Source: Cyclonatronum proteinivorum (GTDB lineage: Bacteria > Bacteroidota > Rhodothermia > Balneolales > Cyclonatronaceae). Taken from it: a stretch of DNA of 64,000 nt. The notes beneath the pieces were generated by a model. It did not search any database, was not told the origin of the DNA, and saw only the letters and a program-made list of their open reading frames with translations. This document shows, in pieces, positions 32,575-41,997 of this stretch. Where the stretch lies: the NCBI RefSeq assembly GCF_003353065.1, contig NZ_CP027806.1, positions 1,211,001 through 1,275,000 of the forward strand, given 5' to 3'. The position numbers were made by a program, and so were the translations under genes. How positions within the stretch are numbered: the first letter of the stretch is position 1; each line of letters begins with the position of its first letter.

Positions 32575-33730
32575 CGCTTGATTCGGGGATTTCGGCTTCG
32601 GGTTGGGAGTGATTTGGGCTTTGCTGCGAAGGCTGATTGAGCGGGGTGAACAGGCCGGTCTCGACCGTCAGGCCCGGGCCAAATGCCATGCTGATCACCG
32701 GTTTGTTCTTCGCAGGGAAATCATAGAGCAGGGACTTAAGCACAAATAAGATAGTGGCACTACTCATGTTTCCGTAGTCGCGCAGGGTTGCGCGGGAAGG
32801 GGCAAGCTGTTCCGGCTTCAGGCTGATACTGTGCTCAATCTTGTCGAGAATGGCGCGTCCGCCGGGGTGCACGGCCCAGTAACCAAACTGTTCCGGATCA
32901 GGATTTTCGCCCAGAATGGGCAGTAACAGATCGCCAATGTTGGCCTGAATGATATCCGGAATGTAGGTAGAAAGGACCATGTCGAAACCGTTGTCGCCAA
33001 TGGTCCAGGCCATATCGCGCTCGCCCTGCGGAGTAAGAGCGGTGAAAAGCCCGTCCATGCGCAGGGCGGGTTTGGTCGGAGCGGGCTCACGGCGGCTCAC
33101 AATGGCAGCGCCGGCACCGTCAGCGAAAACGGCGGCAGAAAGCAGGGAATCCGTGTCCGTTTTAGGCTGCAGGTGAATGGTACACAGCTCAAGACAGACA
33201 ATCAATACAACGGCGTCCGGGTTTTCTGCGGTGATGGTTTCCGCCATTTTGAGGGCCGGAAAAGCAGCGTAGCATCCCATAAAACCGATGTGATAGCGCC
33301 GGGTAGTTGGCGGAAGGTCTAATGCGCGCACGATGTAGTAGTCAGGACCCGGTGCAAAAAAGCCGGTGCAGGATACGGTTATAACATGCGTAATATCCGC
33401 GCGCCCGAAGTCAGAAGCGTCAACGGTTTTCTCTGCCAATGCTGTGAACATCGCTTTGGCAGCTCCAGTGTAGCGGTCGTTGCGTGCACCGGTACCAGGA
33501 TTGAGAAACGTCTGCGTTTCGGCATCAAAAAAATCCCCGCTTTCGCCTGAATCAAATTCGGTGATGACACTGTGCCGTTTGTCGATTCCGGACAGCGCAT
33601 ACACGCGGTGCAGGATTCGTTTGATGGCGTCGCGGTCGGCTACGTGTTTCTGCATGAAATCACGGGCGAACGCCATGGAATAACTCTTTTCAGGAACAAG
33701 CGTTTCGAGCTGATGAATGTAGGCGGGCAT
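32549..33730 (-). CDS. type III polyketide synthase
   Basis: 393 residues, the normal size for chalcone-synthase-like enzymes. The catalytic triad is complete: Cys153 in IGFMGCYAAFPAL, His288 in WAVHPGGRAI and Asn321 in RDYGNMSSATILFVL. The GPG loop MAFGPGLTVETGL is also present. The enzyme condenses malonyl-CoA units on a fatty acyl or other starter, giving pyrones or alkylresorcinols. The unusual tail (about 370-393, Ser/Pro/Gln rich) is disordered. It leads a three-gene unit with methyltransferase and hydroxylase; the MATE exporter gene lies 64 bases upstream on the same strand. Confidence 0.93.
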   Translation of the reverse strand: MPAYIHQLETLVPEKSYSMAFARDFMQKHVADRDAIKRILHRVYALSGIDKRHSVITEFDSGESGDFFDAETQTFLNPGTGARNDRYTGAAKAMFTALAEKTVDASDFGRADITHVITVSCTGFFAPGPDYYIVRALDLPPTTRRYHIGFMGCYAAFPALKMAETITAENPDAVVLIVCLELCTIHLQPKTDTDSLLSAAVFADGAGAAIVSRREPAPTKPALRMDGLFTALTPQGERDMAWTIGDNGFDMVLSTYIPDIIQANIGDLLLPILGENPDPEQFGYWAVHPGGRAILDKIEHSISLKPEQLAPSRATLRDYGNMSSATILFVLKSLLYDFPAKNKPVISMAFGPGLTVETGLFTPLNQPSQQSPNHSQPEAEIPESSDAAVSPKS

Positions 33731-33794
33731 GGGGAAGTCTGTTTAATAAGCGGTTCAGGAATCCAAACGAGGGCGGTTGCTTTCCCGTTCAGCT

Positions 33795-35198
33795 TCAAAG
33801 GGTTTCATCCGCGTTTGCCATCAGCTCCTTGCGGCTTCGGTTTCGGGTGAGGTAGCGGAAGCGCAGGTTGTGCAGTACCGCGGCCGTAGTCAGCCCAAGA
33901 ATGAGACCCGCCCAAAGTCCTTTTGGACCATACTCCAGGTGAATACCCAGCACATAGCCCGAACTGAACCCGATTATCCAGTAGGCAATCAGGTTTACGA
34001 TCATCGGAATTTTGGTATCCTTCAGGCCCCGCAATGCTGCAGATCCGCTGACCTGCAGGCCGTCGGAAATCTGAAACACCGCTGCCATAAAGAGCAGTTG
34101 CACGGCAAGCGGAGTCAGTTCGGGGTCGTCGGTGTAAATGCCAATGAGCATATCCGGAAAGAGGAAGAAGAGCGCGGCCGTACAGCACATCAGTGCGGTA
34201 GCCATGCCGATCCCAACGTATCCGGAGAAGGTCGCGTTGACAAGCGAGCCGCGCCCCAGGTTTTGGCCCACCCGAATGGTGATGGCGCTTGAAAGACCGA
34301 AGGCCATCATAAACGTGATGGAGGCCAGATTGAGGGCAATCTGATGTGCGGCAACGGCGGTAGTGCCCAACATGCCCATAATGAGCGCAACAACGGCGAA
34401 CATGCTGACTTCCATGGTGAGGGTGATTCCGATCGGGAAACCCAGTCGCAGCAATTCTTTCATGTACTGCGGATCGGGCAGTCGCAGGGTGTCGAAAATC
34501 CCGAAAATGGCGTAGTCTTTTCTTTGCCAGGTGTAGGCCAGCATGCTTATGCACATCACCCACATCACAATCATAGTAGCCCAGCCGGTGCCAACTGCGC
34601 CGAGTGCCGGGAAGCCGAATTTGCCGAACATCAGCGTGTAGTTACCCAAAATGTTGAAGAAAAGCCCGATGACCCCGATAAACATGGCTGGCCGCGTCAC
34701 GGATACGGCTTCGTTGAAATGCTTGAGGGCTAAAAAGGAAAAGAAGCCGGGAATGCCCCATGCCGCAGCTTTCAGGTAGCCTTCGGTAAGGCGCGCGACT
34801 TCCGGATCAAGGTCAAGCAGGGTGAGCACCGGATAGGCGTTGCGCAGCAGCAGAATGGTCGGAATGGCCATGAGCACAGCCAGCCAGAGGGACTGCCGCA
34901 CGCTGATACCGATTATGTCGCGCTCCTCCGCGCCGAAATGCTGCGCCACAATGGGCGTAACGGCCATAAGAATACCCACACCCAGCATGAACACAGGGGT
35001 GAGAATGCTCGAACCAATGGCGACCGCTGCCAGATCGTTGGTGCTGAGGTTGCCCGCCATCACCGTATCTACAAATGACATGGACATTTGTAGCAGGTTT
35101 GCGATAATCAGCGGGTAGCCCAGTCGGAAAATTTGACTGACTTCTGCGGTTATCCGGCTTTTTAGGGGTGGCGGTTGATGGGGTTCGGAGCGGTTCAA
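33795..35198 (-). CDS. MATE-family multidrug/metabolite exporter
   Basis: 467 residues with 12 membrane helices in two similar halves. Typical parts include GYPLIIANLLQMSMSFVDTVMAG in helix 1, VTPIVAQHFGAEERDIIGISVRQS after helix 2, and the second-half repeat GFPIGITLTMEVSMFAVVALIMG. NorM-like transporters use sodium or proton gradients to export organic cations and metabolites. Given the Na+ pump rhodopsin in this genome a sodium-driven type is possible (inference). It lies between a kinase gene and the polyketide cluster; export of the cluster product is a guess. Confidence 0.9.
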   Translation of the reverse strand: MNRSEPHQPPPLKSRITAEVSQIFRLGYPLIIANLLQMSMSFVDTVMAGNLSTNDLAAVAIGSSILTPVFMLGVGILMAVTPIVAQHFGAEERDIIGISVRQSLWLAVLMAIPTILLLRNAYPVLTLLDLDPEVARLTEGYLKAAAWGIPGFFSFLALKHFNEAVSVTRPAMFIGVIGLFFNILGNYTLMFGKFGFPALGAVGTGWATMIVMWVMCISMLAYTWQRKDYAIFGIFDTLRLPDPQYMKELLRLGFPIGITLTMEVSMFAVVALIMGMLGTTAVAAHQIALNLASITFMMAFGLSSAITIRVGQNLGRGSLVNATFSGYVGIGMATALMCCTAALFFLFPDMLIGIYTDDPELTPLAVQLLFMAAVFQISDGLQVSGSAALRGLKDTKIPMIVNLIAYWIIGFSSGYVLGIHLEYGPKGLWAGLILGLTTAAVLHNLRFRYLTRNRSRKELMANADETL

Positions 35199-35263
35199 AA
35201 GAAGGGGTGATCGTACGAAAGGACGGCTGATTCAGAGCGGCGGAATATAGGGCTTTTTGCGAT

Positions 35264-38200
35264 TCAATTTTCCCTGTAAACCGGAAACCAAAGGCTGAAG
35301 GTCGTGCCCGCAGCTTCGTCTGACTGTACCGAAATGTGTCCGCTGTGGGCGTCCATAATTTTCTTGCAGATGGCAAGGCCGAGTCCGGTGCCGCTTGTTT
35401 TGGTTGAAAAGTTGGGCGCAAAAATATTTTCAAGCACTTCCGGTGCCATACCCGTTCCGGTGTCGGCAATGCTGACCATCCAGCCGTTATGCTGTTGTTG
35501 CACACTAAGCGTAATCAAACCGCCCTGCGGCATGGCTTCAATGGCATTTTTGATGAGATTGATGAACACCCGCTTGATTTCATCACTCGAGCCAAACACG
35601 AGAGAAGGCTCCGGACTTGCTGAAAACCTGAACGCAATTTGCTGGTGCTGTTCAAACAAGGGCAGGGTTTCAGTGATGAGTTCGTTCAGGTCGCGTTTTT
35701 CCTGTTTGCCTGTCAGCGGCTTTGCGAAGGCAGAAAAATCTCCCGCGATACGATTGAGGGATTCAATCTGATTGACCAGCATGCCCGAAAGTTTCTCGAT
35801 AGCAGGTTTGAGCTCTTCCATGCTGCGGTCGCCCATCGCCATTTGTCGCTGCAAATGCTGAATGCTGAGTTTCATGGGCGTGAGCGGATTTTTGATTTCG
35901 TGTGCAATCTGCCGTGCCATCTCGCTCCAGGCAGCGTCCCGTTCCGCTTCGGCCAGCTCCGCGCGTACGTTTCGCAGGTCCAGCACCATTTCGTTGTAGG
36001 CACGGGCAAGCTCACCGATTTCATCATCTGAACTAACGGGTATTGTGGTGTCCAGGTCACCGGCAGAAATGCGCTTGAGGCCGCTCTCAAACTCCGACAG
36101 CGGCTGCGTCAGTTTTCTGGAAACCCCCCAGGCAATTCCGGTGAAAAAGATGAAAATGATGATGTAGAATGCGATGAGGTAGGTTGTGGTTTGCAGGAAT
36201 TCCTGTTCGTAAATCGCTGAGCGGGTGTAAGCGGGGATTCCGATCACGATACGCACTTCGCCGTTTTCAAAAAAGGCCCGGTAGCCCATCAGCACCGAGA
36301 GTTCGCCAATACTGAAGGGCTGGAAGACGGTCGTCTGATGGTTGCTGAAGATGTTGGTGTACGACTCAAAAGGCATGAAATCCGAAATAAGCTGAAGGCG
36401 GAAAATTTCGGGCGCGGTGGTTTGGGTGAGGCGTCCGCCTTCGAACAGCATGATATCAACTTCTTCCAGCTGAATGGCGTCGCTGCGCGAAAGGCTGCCG
36501 TCCCGCTGATTAATGAGGCGGGTTTCGACGGCGCTGAGATTCCGGTAGAGTTCCTGTTCAGCAATCCGGATGTTTTGCAGGCCCACGATGTATTCGGTTA
36601 CAACAGCCAGGGCAATCATGAACAGCAGGGTTGCAATCAGGTAGCTGTCGAGGATACGGTCCTGAAAGCGTCGCGAGAAAATGCGCCCGCTCCAGGGAAG
36701 CCCTGTTTTTGTAAAGATACTGCGAATCTGCCAGGCGAGCAGGCTCACAATCAGCAGGGCGACGAAAAAACGGAATCCCGAAAAAATGTAGTTCAGAAAG
36801 GTGACATCACGAACGGTTACCATAACCGCGGTACGTTCATCAAAGCCGTATATCAGTTTGCGGTAGGCCGCGCGGTCCGTTGCCGATCGCCGGATAATTT
36901 GCGCACCGGGCGCAGGGGTGAGTTCTTCAGTGAGCAGGTGACGCTCGGAGAGCAGCGGGGTGCGAAGGGCAGAGGTTGAACGGTTTCGGCGGCCATCCAC
37001 ATATTCGGTTACCACGAACCGGTTCCAGCTTTCGCGGTCACGCTCATGAAATGCAAGCGCGTCGTTCACCGGCCGACCAAAGCTGTTGCCTTCCACCAGC
37101 ACAAAGGTCACCAGCCAGGAAGGCTGCGTCGGGAAATCTGAAGGGATGGACTGCAGCCCTTTTATGAAAATCGGAAAGCCCCTGAACCGGTTTTCGGTTT
37201 CGATAATAGGAAGACGCGCAAAAGGGCGCTGAAGAGAGTAGCGGATGAAGTTGCGCACTTCGTCGTGAAAGGACGAGGAAAAGCGGTCCATGAAAGAGGG
37301 CTGCGAGCCGTAATCTGCAATAATGTTGAGGCGGCCATCAAGCAGGAAAGCCATAATGGTGTAAGAGCCCCATTCGGGCTGTATCTGACGGCTTACTTGC
37401 TGCCTGAACTGCGCGACGGCCTGCACCGGGAAGGCGGGTGCGGCTTCCAGCGTCTGCACCTGTGTGATCACCCCGTCTTCCAGCAGCTTCCGGATGAGCT
37501 CCCGGCTGATTTCTTCGGCTTCATCAGTGCCTGTAGTCGCATAGTTAACCGCCATCCGCAGCATGGTTTCGTTTTCTTTTTGGATGGAGGCATCAAAATA
37601 GAGGGGAAGCTGTATGAGGGTGACCAAAAAAATCAGCAGGGCAATCGCGCGCGGACGGGGAATGCTGAGTGGCGAAAAATGCTGCATGCGGTCTGAAGCC
37701 GAAATCAGCACCAATATGACGAGGATACCAAGGTATTTTGCCCAGAAGAAAACCGGGAGCAGCGCGGCATCGGTGTGGATGAGGTAAAAGAGGAAAGCGC
37801 CGGCACATACGGCTGCAAACCATAGCGTGTAAAAAAGAAATCGACCCATGGTTTTTCTGCCAAACCGGCAAAGCTGAAAAATCAGGTACACTGCCGTGCC
37901 CGTCAGGATGAGGCTTGCCAGATATACGATCCAGGTTTGCAGGGCCGGAAAAACCCGCAGATCTGTCACCCCTGTTTGTGTTAGCAGGATGACTTCGTAC
38001 ACCCGGCTCAGCGACCATGCACTTCCAAAAACAACGCCTGAAGCTATGCCGATGAAAGTTAGTACAGACCATTTCCTGTCCTTGCCGCTGTCCCTGCCGG
38101 CGTGCTTAGCGAGCTGCACAACCAGCAGCAATCCGGCAGCCGAAATGAAGAAGCTGTCGAAAAGCAGCTGCAGCTGATTGGTGAGGTCAAAACCACCTGC

Positions 38201-39115
38201 ATCCCGAAGTAGGCGGATGAAAGGCAGTTCCAGAAAACTCATTATGCCCCAAATGGTTAAGGTCCCGGCTGAGGCAACGGCAGCGGAAGCACGTCCGCCG
38301 GCTTTCCCAGTCTTCATCCAAATAAGCAGTCCCCACCAAATCAGAAATGCGAGCAGCGTGATAACAACCCAGCGAAATTGCGCCATGTTACGCTCCCAGT
38401 CCCGGGCAATGGCCGGGAAATCAGCAGTACTTACCGTTACAAAGCCAACAGAATCCACGCTTGCTGTGCCAAGCGTCCTGACCCTGGCGGTTACAGGCCC
38501 GGTATTCAGGTCAAAAAAACGGTAGTGAACCGGAAAGGTCTGTTCTTTCGCCCATTCACGGGTGAGGTCATACTGACGCGTGAGCAGCTGAGGTGAGGCG
38601 CCCGAGCGGCGGATCAGCCGGGTTGTGACAATGTCGTAGCGGGTACCGTCATCCTGAAAAAAAGTAATCTGACTGACGAAATAAATGACAAAACCGCTTT
38701 GCACCACATTGGTGAAAACTTCTTCAGTTCCCACAGAAGGAAGGTAGGTGATGGGATTGCCGGACCAGGTAAAAAGATTTCGGTCACGGAACACGGATAT
38801 TCCCCGAAAACCGGATTCGCTGCGCAGTCGGTTGTAAATGCGGGTAGGGTCGGCTTCTTGTCCCGTAGTGAGAAGGGGCTGAATGGTTGATTTGAGCCGG
38901 CGTGTATCCGCAATAAGGGCCGATTCGGCTTCACGGAATGTAAGAACTGCGCCATCAAGCGCTTGCTGTGCAAGTTGCTCCCGCAGCTCAGAATCGGGCT
39001 GTCCGAAATAGAAGTTTGCTTCACCGGCAATCCAGCCGAGAATAAGCAAGCCTGCGGCAATCAAAAAAAGCCTCAGCTGAAAAGTTGGAGGCTTATTCTG
39101 TTGGGAAGCTTGCAT
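35264..39115 (-). CDS. large NtrY-like membrane histidine kinase
   Basis: 1283 residues. A first membrane helix (12-32) precedes an extracytoplasmic sensor, then a block of about nine membrane helices (roughly 240-520), a second extracytoplasmic domain, further helices (about 775-830 and 990-1020), a HAMP domain (LTQPLSEFESGLKRISAGDLD), the HisKA box AWSEMARQIAHEIKNPLTPMKLSIQHLQR (His1072), and a complete ATPase with NLIKNAIEAM, DTGTGMAPE and TGLGLAICKK. The AHEIKNPLTPMK box is that of NtrY-type kinases. It is much longer than ordinary NtrY, mainly through the duplicated sensor/membrane part. No NtrX-like regulator is adjacent. Confidence 0.88.
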   Translation of the reverse strand: MQASQQNKPPTFQLRLFLIAAGLLILGWIAGEANFYFGQPDSELREQLAQQALDGAVLTFREAESALIADTRRLKSTIQPLLTTGQEADPTRIYNRLRSESGFRGISVFRDRNLFTWSGNPITYLPSVGTEEVFTNVVQSGFVIYFVSQITFFQDDGTRYDIVTTRLIRRSGASPQLLTRQYDLTREWAKEQTFPVHYRFFDLNTGPVTARVRTLGTASVDSVGFVTVSTADFPAIARDWERNMAQFRWVVITLLAFLIWWGLLIWMKTGKAGGRASAAVASAGTLTIWGIMSFLELPFIRLLRDAGGFDLTNQLQLLFDSFFISAAGLLLVVQLAKHAGRDSGKDRKWSVLTFIGIASGVVFGSAWSLSRVYEVILLTQTGVTDLRVFPALQTWIVYLASLILTGTAVYLIFQLCRFGRKTMGRFLFYTLWFAAVCAGAFLFYLIHTDAALLPVFFWAKYLGILVILVLISASDRMQHFSPLSIPRPRAIALLIFLVTLIQLPLYFDASIQKENETMLRMAVNYATTGTDEAEEISRELIRKLLEDGVITQVQTLEAAPAFPVQAVAQFRQQVSRQIQPEWGSYTIMAFLLDGRLNIIADYGSQPSFMDRFSSSFHDEVRNFIRYSLQRPFARLPIIETENRFRGFPIFIKGLQSIPSDFPTQPSWLVTFVLVEGNSFGRPVNDALAFHERDRESWNRFVVTEYVDGRRNRSTSALRTPLLSERHLLTEELTPAPGAQIIRRSATDRAAYRKLIYGFDERTAVMVTVRDVTFLNYIFSGFRFFVALLIVSLLAWQIRSIFTKTGLPWSGRIFSRRFQDRILDSYLIATLLFMIALAVVTEYIVGLQNIRIAEQELYRNLSAVETRLINQRDGSLSRSDAIQLEEVDIMLFEGGRLTQTTAPEIFRLQLISDFMPFESYTNIFSNHQTTVFQPFSIGELSVLMGYRAFFENGEVRIVIGIPAYTRSAIYEQEFLQTTTYLIAFYIIIFIFFTGIAWGVSRKLTQPLSEFESGLKRISAGDLDTTIPVSSDDEIGELARAYNEMVLDLRNVRAELAEAERDAAWSEMARQIAHEIKNPLTPMKLSIQHLQRQMAMGDRSMEELKPAIEKLSGMLVNQIESLNRIAGDFSAFAKPLTGKQEKRDLNELITETLPLFEQHQQIAFRFSASPEPSLVFGSSDEIKRVFINLIKNAIEAMPQGGLITLSVQQQHNGWMVSIADTGTGMAPEVLENIFAPNFSTKTSGTGLGLAICKKIMDAHSGHISVQSDEAAGTTFSLWFPVYREN

Positions 39116-39160
39116 TATCCGAGACTGTAAATAAAATTGATTAACCGGAAACCGATGGCT

Positions 39161-40132
39161 TTAAGCGATAAAATTGCAGGGGTAATCGGCTCCGCAGAGC
39201 GTCTTGGCAATAGCCCCCGCAGCGAGCATCCCCATTTTCAGGCGGGTTGGTTTTGTAGCACTTGTAATATGCGGAATGAGGACGGCATTTGGAGCAGTAA
39301 GTAGCAGCTCGTTGACTTCCGGCTCAAATTCGTAAACGTCAATACCTGCACCGGCGATTCGTTTTTCGTGCAAAGCTTTGGCAAGAGCAAGTTCATCAAC
39401 AACAGGCCCCCGGCTCGCATTAATCAGATACGCGCCGGGCTGCATGGCATCGAGAAAATCGCTGTCCACCAGATGGTGGGTACGCGTGTTCAGCGGACAG
39501 TGCAGGCTGATGACGTCCGCACGAGATGCGAGCTGAATCGGGTCTTCAAACCAACGTGCCTGAAGCTCATTTTCAACAGACTCGGGCAGTCTGTTTGGGT
39601 TGCTGTAGATAATCTTCATTCCGAATGCCCGCAGTCTTTTGGCTACCGCCTGTCCGATTCGGCCCATGCCGATAATGCCGGCGGTTGCGCCATTCAGCTC
39701 CAAACCCAGGAAAGCTGTTGGGCTCCATCCGTCAAAGCATCCTTCCCGCAAAAACCGCTCAGATTCCGTTATTCGCTTTACGGTGGAAAGTAATAATGCG
39801 ACCGTTCCGTCGGCTGTGGTTTCAGTGAGTACATCCGGGGTGTTCGCTACCCGTATGTTGTGGCTGCGGCAAGCGGCTAAGTCAATGTTGTTGTATCCAA
39901 CTGCATAATTAGCCACAACTTTCAGAATGGAGGCATTGCTCAGAACGGTGCTGTTAACCGGGTTCGAGAGCATGCACAGCAGGCCGTCATAGCGCGAAAT
40001 GGCATCGCGGAGCGTATTTGCATGGTTGAACTGCCCCCTTTTGCCAACATGCAGCTCGAAATACTTTTCCAGCAATTCATGAACTTCCCGAAAAACGGGC
40101 TCTGTGAGAAGAACTTTAGGTTTTCGGGACAT
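39161..40132 (-). CDS. D-2-hydroxyacid dehydrogenase (glyoxylate/hydroxypyruvate reductase type)
   Basis: 323 residues. The NAD(P) Rossmann motif is GIIGMGRIG (152-160). The catalytic set is Arg241 in NASRGPVVDE, Glu270 in YEFEPEVNE and His288 in LIPHITSAT. The substrate loop ANYAVGYNNIDL fits the glyoxylate/hydroxypyruvate reductase branch better than phosphoglycerate dehydrogenase, since no ACT domain is present. It reduces a 2-keto acid to a D-2-hydroxy acid. It sits between a kinase gene (45 bases downstream) and rsfS. Confidence 0.9.
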   Translation of the reverse strand: MSRKPKVLLTEPVFREVHELLEKYFELHVGKRGQFNHANTLRDAISRYDGLLCMLSNPVNSTVLSNASILKVVANYAVGYNNIDLAACRSHNIRVANTPDVLTETTADGTVALLLSTVKRITESERFLREGCFDGWSPTAFLGLELNGATAGIIGMGRIGQAVAKRLRAFGMKIIYSNPNRLPESVENELQARWFEDPIQLASRADVISLHCPLNTRTHHLVDSDFLDAMQPGAYLINASRGPVVDELALAKALHEKRIAGAGIDVYEFEPEVNELLLTAPNAVLIPHITSATKPTRLKMGMLAAGAIAKTLCGADYPCNFIA

Positions 40133-40189
40133 AGATCAGGAAGAGACAGGTTGTTCAGGGTGAGTATTTATTCATGCACAGCAATAAAA

Positions 40190-40573
40190 CTAATCTTCGA
40201 AATTCTTCACCGTCGCATCACCCCACATTTTCTCCAGCGCATAGAATTCGCGCATATCGCTCTTAAAAATGTGGACGACTACATTAACAAAATCGAGTAC
40301 AACCCAACGACGCGTCTCCAGCCCTTCACGGCGCCAGGGTTTCTCACCCATCTCAATGCGGACTTTTTCGGAGATTTCATCTGCCAGGGTTTTGACGTGT
40401 ACATCGGAAAGACCGTTACAGATTACAAAAAAATCAGCCAGAGACGTAAGGCCTCTGAGGTCCATGATGGAAATTTGTTCCCCCTTCTTAGCGGAAAGTT
40501 GTTCGGCTATAAAAGTAGCAAGTGATTCTGAATTTTCTTCTTCGAAGGAATCTTCCGTAAAAGTATCTGTCAA
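40190..40573 (-). CDS. rsfS: ribosome silencing factor RsfS
   Basis: 127 residues: a short acidic leader and the RsfS fold with ISIMDLRGLTSLADFFVICNG, HVKTLADEISEKV, then WVVLDFVNVVVHIFKSDMREFYALEKMWGDA. It binds ribosomal protein uL14 and blocks subunit joining when nutrients fall. It starts 20 bases after the LytR_C gene, in the same strand run. Length is usual for the family. Confidence 0.93.
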   Translation of the reverse strand: MTDTFTEDSFEEENSESLATFIAEQLSAKKGEQISIMDLRGLTSLADFFVICNGLSDVHVKTLADEISEKVRIEMGEKPWRREGLETRRWVVLDFVNVVVHIFKSDMREFYALEKMWGDATVKNFED

Positions 40574-40593
40574 AATGGATGTAAAATTTGAGG

Positions 40594-41052
40594 TTATTGT
40601 CTTGAACGCAATAGTTGCTCGTAATCAGCGCCTACTACGACAGTTGCATCGAGATAGAAGTAAGGGGATGTTTCTGTGATGATATTTTTTTTATCAATAC
40701 CAAGGGCAAGGGCGACTCTTCTTGCGTTGGCTGCGTTACCGGCCCGGTCAATAATAATGCTTTCGGGGAGGTCAAAAGTCTCAAAGTTTCCGGATTGCAC
40801 GACATCAAACCCTAATCCGCGTAACTGATTGGTAAACTGAGCCGCAACGCCCTGAACGCCGCAGCCATTTAAAACTTCAACCTGAATCACGTTGCTGAGC
40901 AAATGAGACTGAAGCTCAGTTCGTTCGGTAAAAACTCTGGGGTAAGCAGTTCTTGCCACAAGCGCAATCAGTAGTACAGCAAGTACAACTGAAGAAGCAC
41001 CAATGCCCATGTTGAGCATAAAGGCAGATTTCGAGAGGCTTCGCATGTGCAT
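40594..41052 (-). CDS. LytR_C-domain membrane protein
   Basis: 152 residues. One membrane helix (about 16-36, GASSVVLAVLLIALVART) anchors an exported LytR C-terminal domain: IQVEVLNGCGVQGVAAQFTNQL, then LGFDVVQSGNFETFDLPESIIID, then ARRVALALGI. The catalytic LytR-CpsA-Psr domain is absent. Such LytR_C proteins are often encoded beside rsfS in Bacteroidota (recalled). Function in the envelope is unknown. Confidence 0.85.
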   Translation of the reverse strand: MHMRSLSKSAFMLNMGIGASSVVLAVLLIALVARTAYPRVFTERTELQSHLLSNVIQVEVLNGCGVQGVAAQFTNQLRGLGFDVVQSGNFETFDLPESIIIDRAGNAANARRVALALGIDKKNIITETSPYFYLDATVVVGADYEQLLRSRQ

Positions 41053-41064
41053 TATAGGGAAGCG

Positions 41065-41580
41065 CTAAAAATCAAACATGTTCCCGTGGTTACGATGCAG
41101 GGAATGCGGGTTGTGTCTGTTGAAGGCACTGCGGTTGAAATCAAGCGGGTTGTAAACGCCGGCAGGAACCTGTCTGAACTGAAAGCTCAGATGAGTACGG
41201 TCGCTGATAGCATAATTCAGTTCAGCATTCCGAATAAAAAACTGAGGCCCCTGACTTTCACCAAAGATGTTGTTACCAAAAGGAGAATGGGCAATCGACA
41301 GATCAACCCTGCCGGTCAGTCGCTCATTAAAAAGGAATTGCATGGTGTTGGTGTAAAAGTTTTGATTGTAAACATTTCCACCCATGCTGCCCATAGTCAT
41401 CTCATAGCTGTGATTCATTTGAAAACCGGCAAGTCCCAGCATGTTGCTTTCAGAAACAATTGGAGCAACAACAGCGCTGGTATATTCCGCGGGTTGCTGA
41501 ACATGATCCCTGAACTGACCATTTGCGTTACTCACTGTCAGGAATGCTATTAATAAGGTTGAAATAACAAGGATTCGCAT
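41065..41580 (-). CDS. exported protein of unknown function (beta-rich)
   Basis: 171 residues with a signal peptide ending NANGQ. The mature part alternates polar and apolar residues with aromatic ends: MNHSYEMTMGSMGGNVYNQNFY, LTGRVDLSIAHSPFGNNIF, and AELNYAISDRTHLSFQFRQVP. This pattern suggests a small outer-membrane barrel or beta protein. The tail is His/Asn rich (NRHNPHSLHRNHGNM). I do not recognise a named family. It leads the strand run with the LytR_C gene 12 bases on. A perfect inverted repeat lies upstream of it (41631). Confidence 0.65.
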   Translation of the reverse strand: MRILVISTLLIAFLTVSNANGQFRDHVQQPAEYTSAVVAPIVSESNMLGLAGFQMNHSYEMTMGSMGGNVYNQNFYTNTMQFLFNERLTGRVDLSIAHSPFGNNIFGESQGPQFFIRNAELNYAISDRTHLSFQFRQVPAGVYNPLDFNRSAFNRHNPHSLHRNHGNMFDF

Positions 41581-41997
41581 AAAACTGAGACTTTATTTCT
41601 GTTGATTCAAAAAGTACTGCCTGTAACTTTGAATGATAATCTAATTAATCAGATTATCATTCAAAATCAAGATTAAAGATAACGAATGAAGGCCAAAGTT
41701 AGCCTTTTAAAAGAATTAAATATTTGAACTTATCTCAGAGATAGATAAAAAAAAGACCCTGAGATTTGTTCAGTTCATAAATTTGGCTCAGCCTCATTCT
41801 TGGATTATATTTGCGGAATAGTTAAAGAAAAAGGCATCTGGTCGTAAAAACGGTTGATAATTGAACAATTCACGTGTCATAAGTGGTTGTAAATTGTACA
41901 TCTAAAGGTTTTGTTCCTTCGATCAGGTAAAGTAGCCTGAATATCAAATTGTACGTCGTTATTCATACGTGCAAGCACATCAAATTATCAAACGCCA
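41581..41997. other. A/T-rich divergent promoter region
   Basis: 417 bases between the starts of the exported-protein gene and queA. It is distinctly A/T-rich and holds the inverted repeat at 41631-41662. Otherwise I see no gene or RNA. Confidence 0.5.
41631..41662. promoter_or_regulatory. 12-base perfect inverted repeat in a promoter region
   Basis: GAATGATAATCT and AGATTATCATTC are separated by 8 bases. The site is 51 bases before the start of the exported protein gene on the minus strand. It contains the ATGATAATCT half-site, which slightly resembles Fur-type GATAATGAT elements. It is not followed by a T tract on either strand, which speaks for an operator rather than a terminator. Confidence 0.5.
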
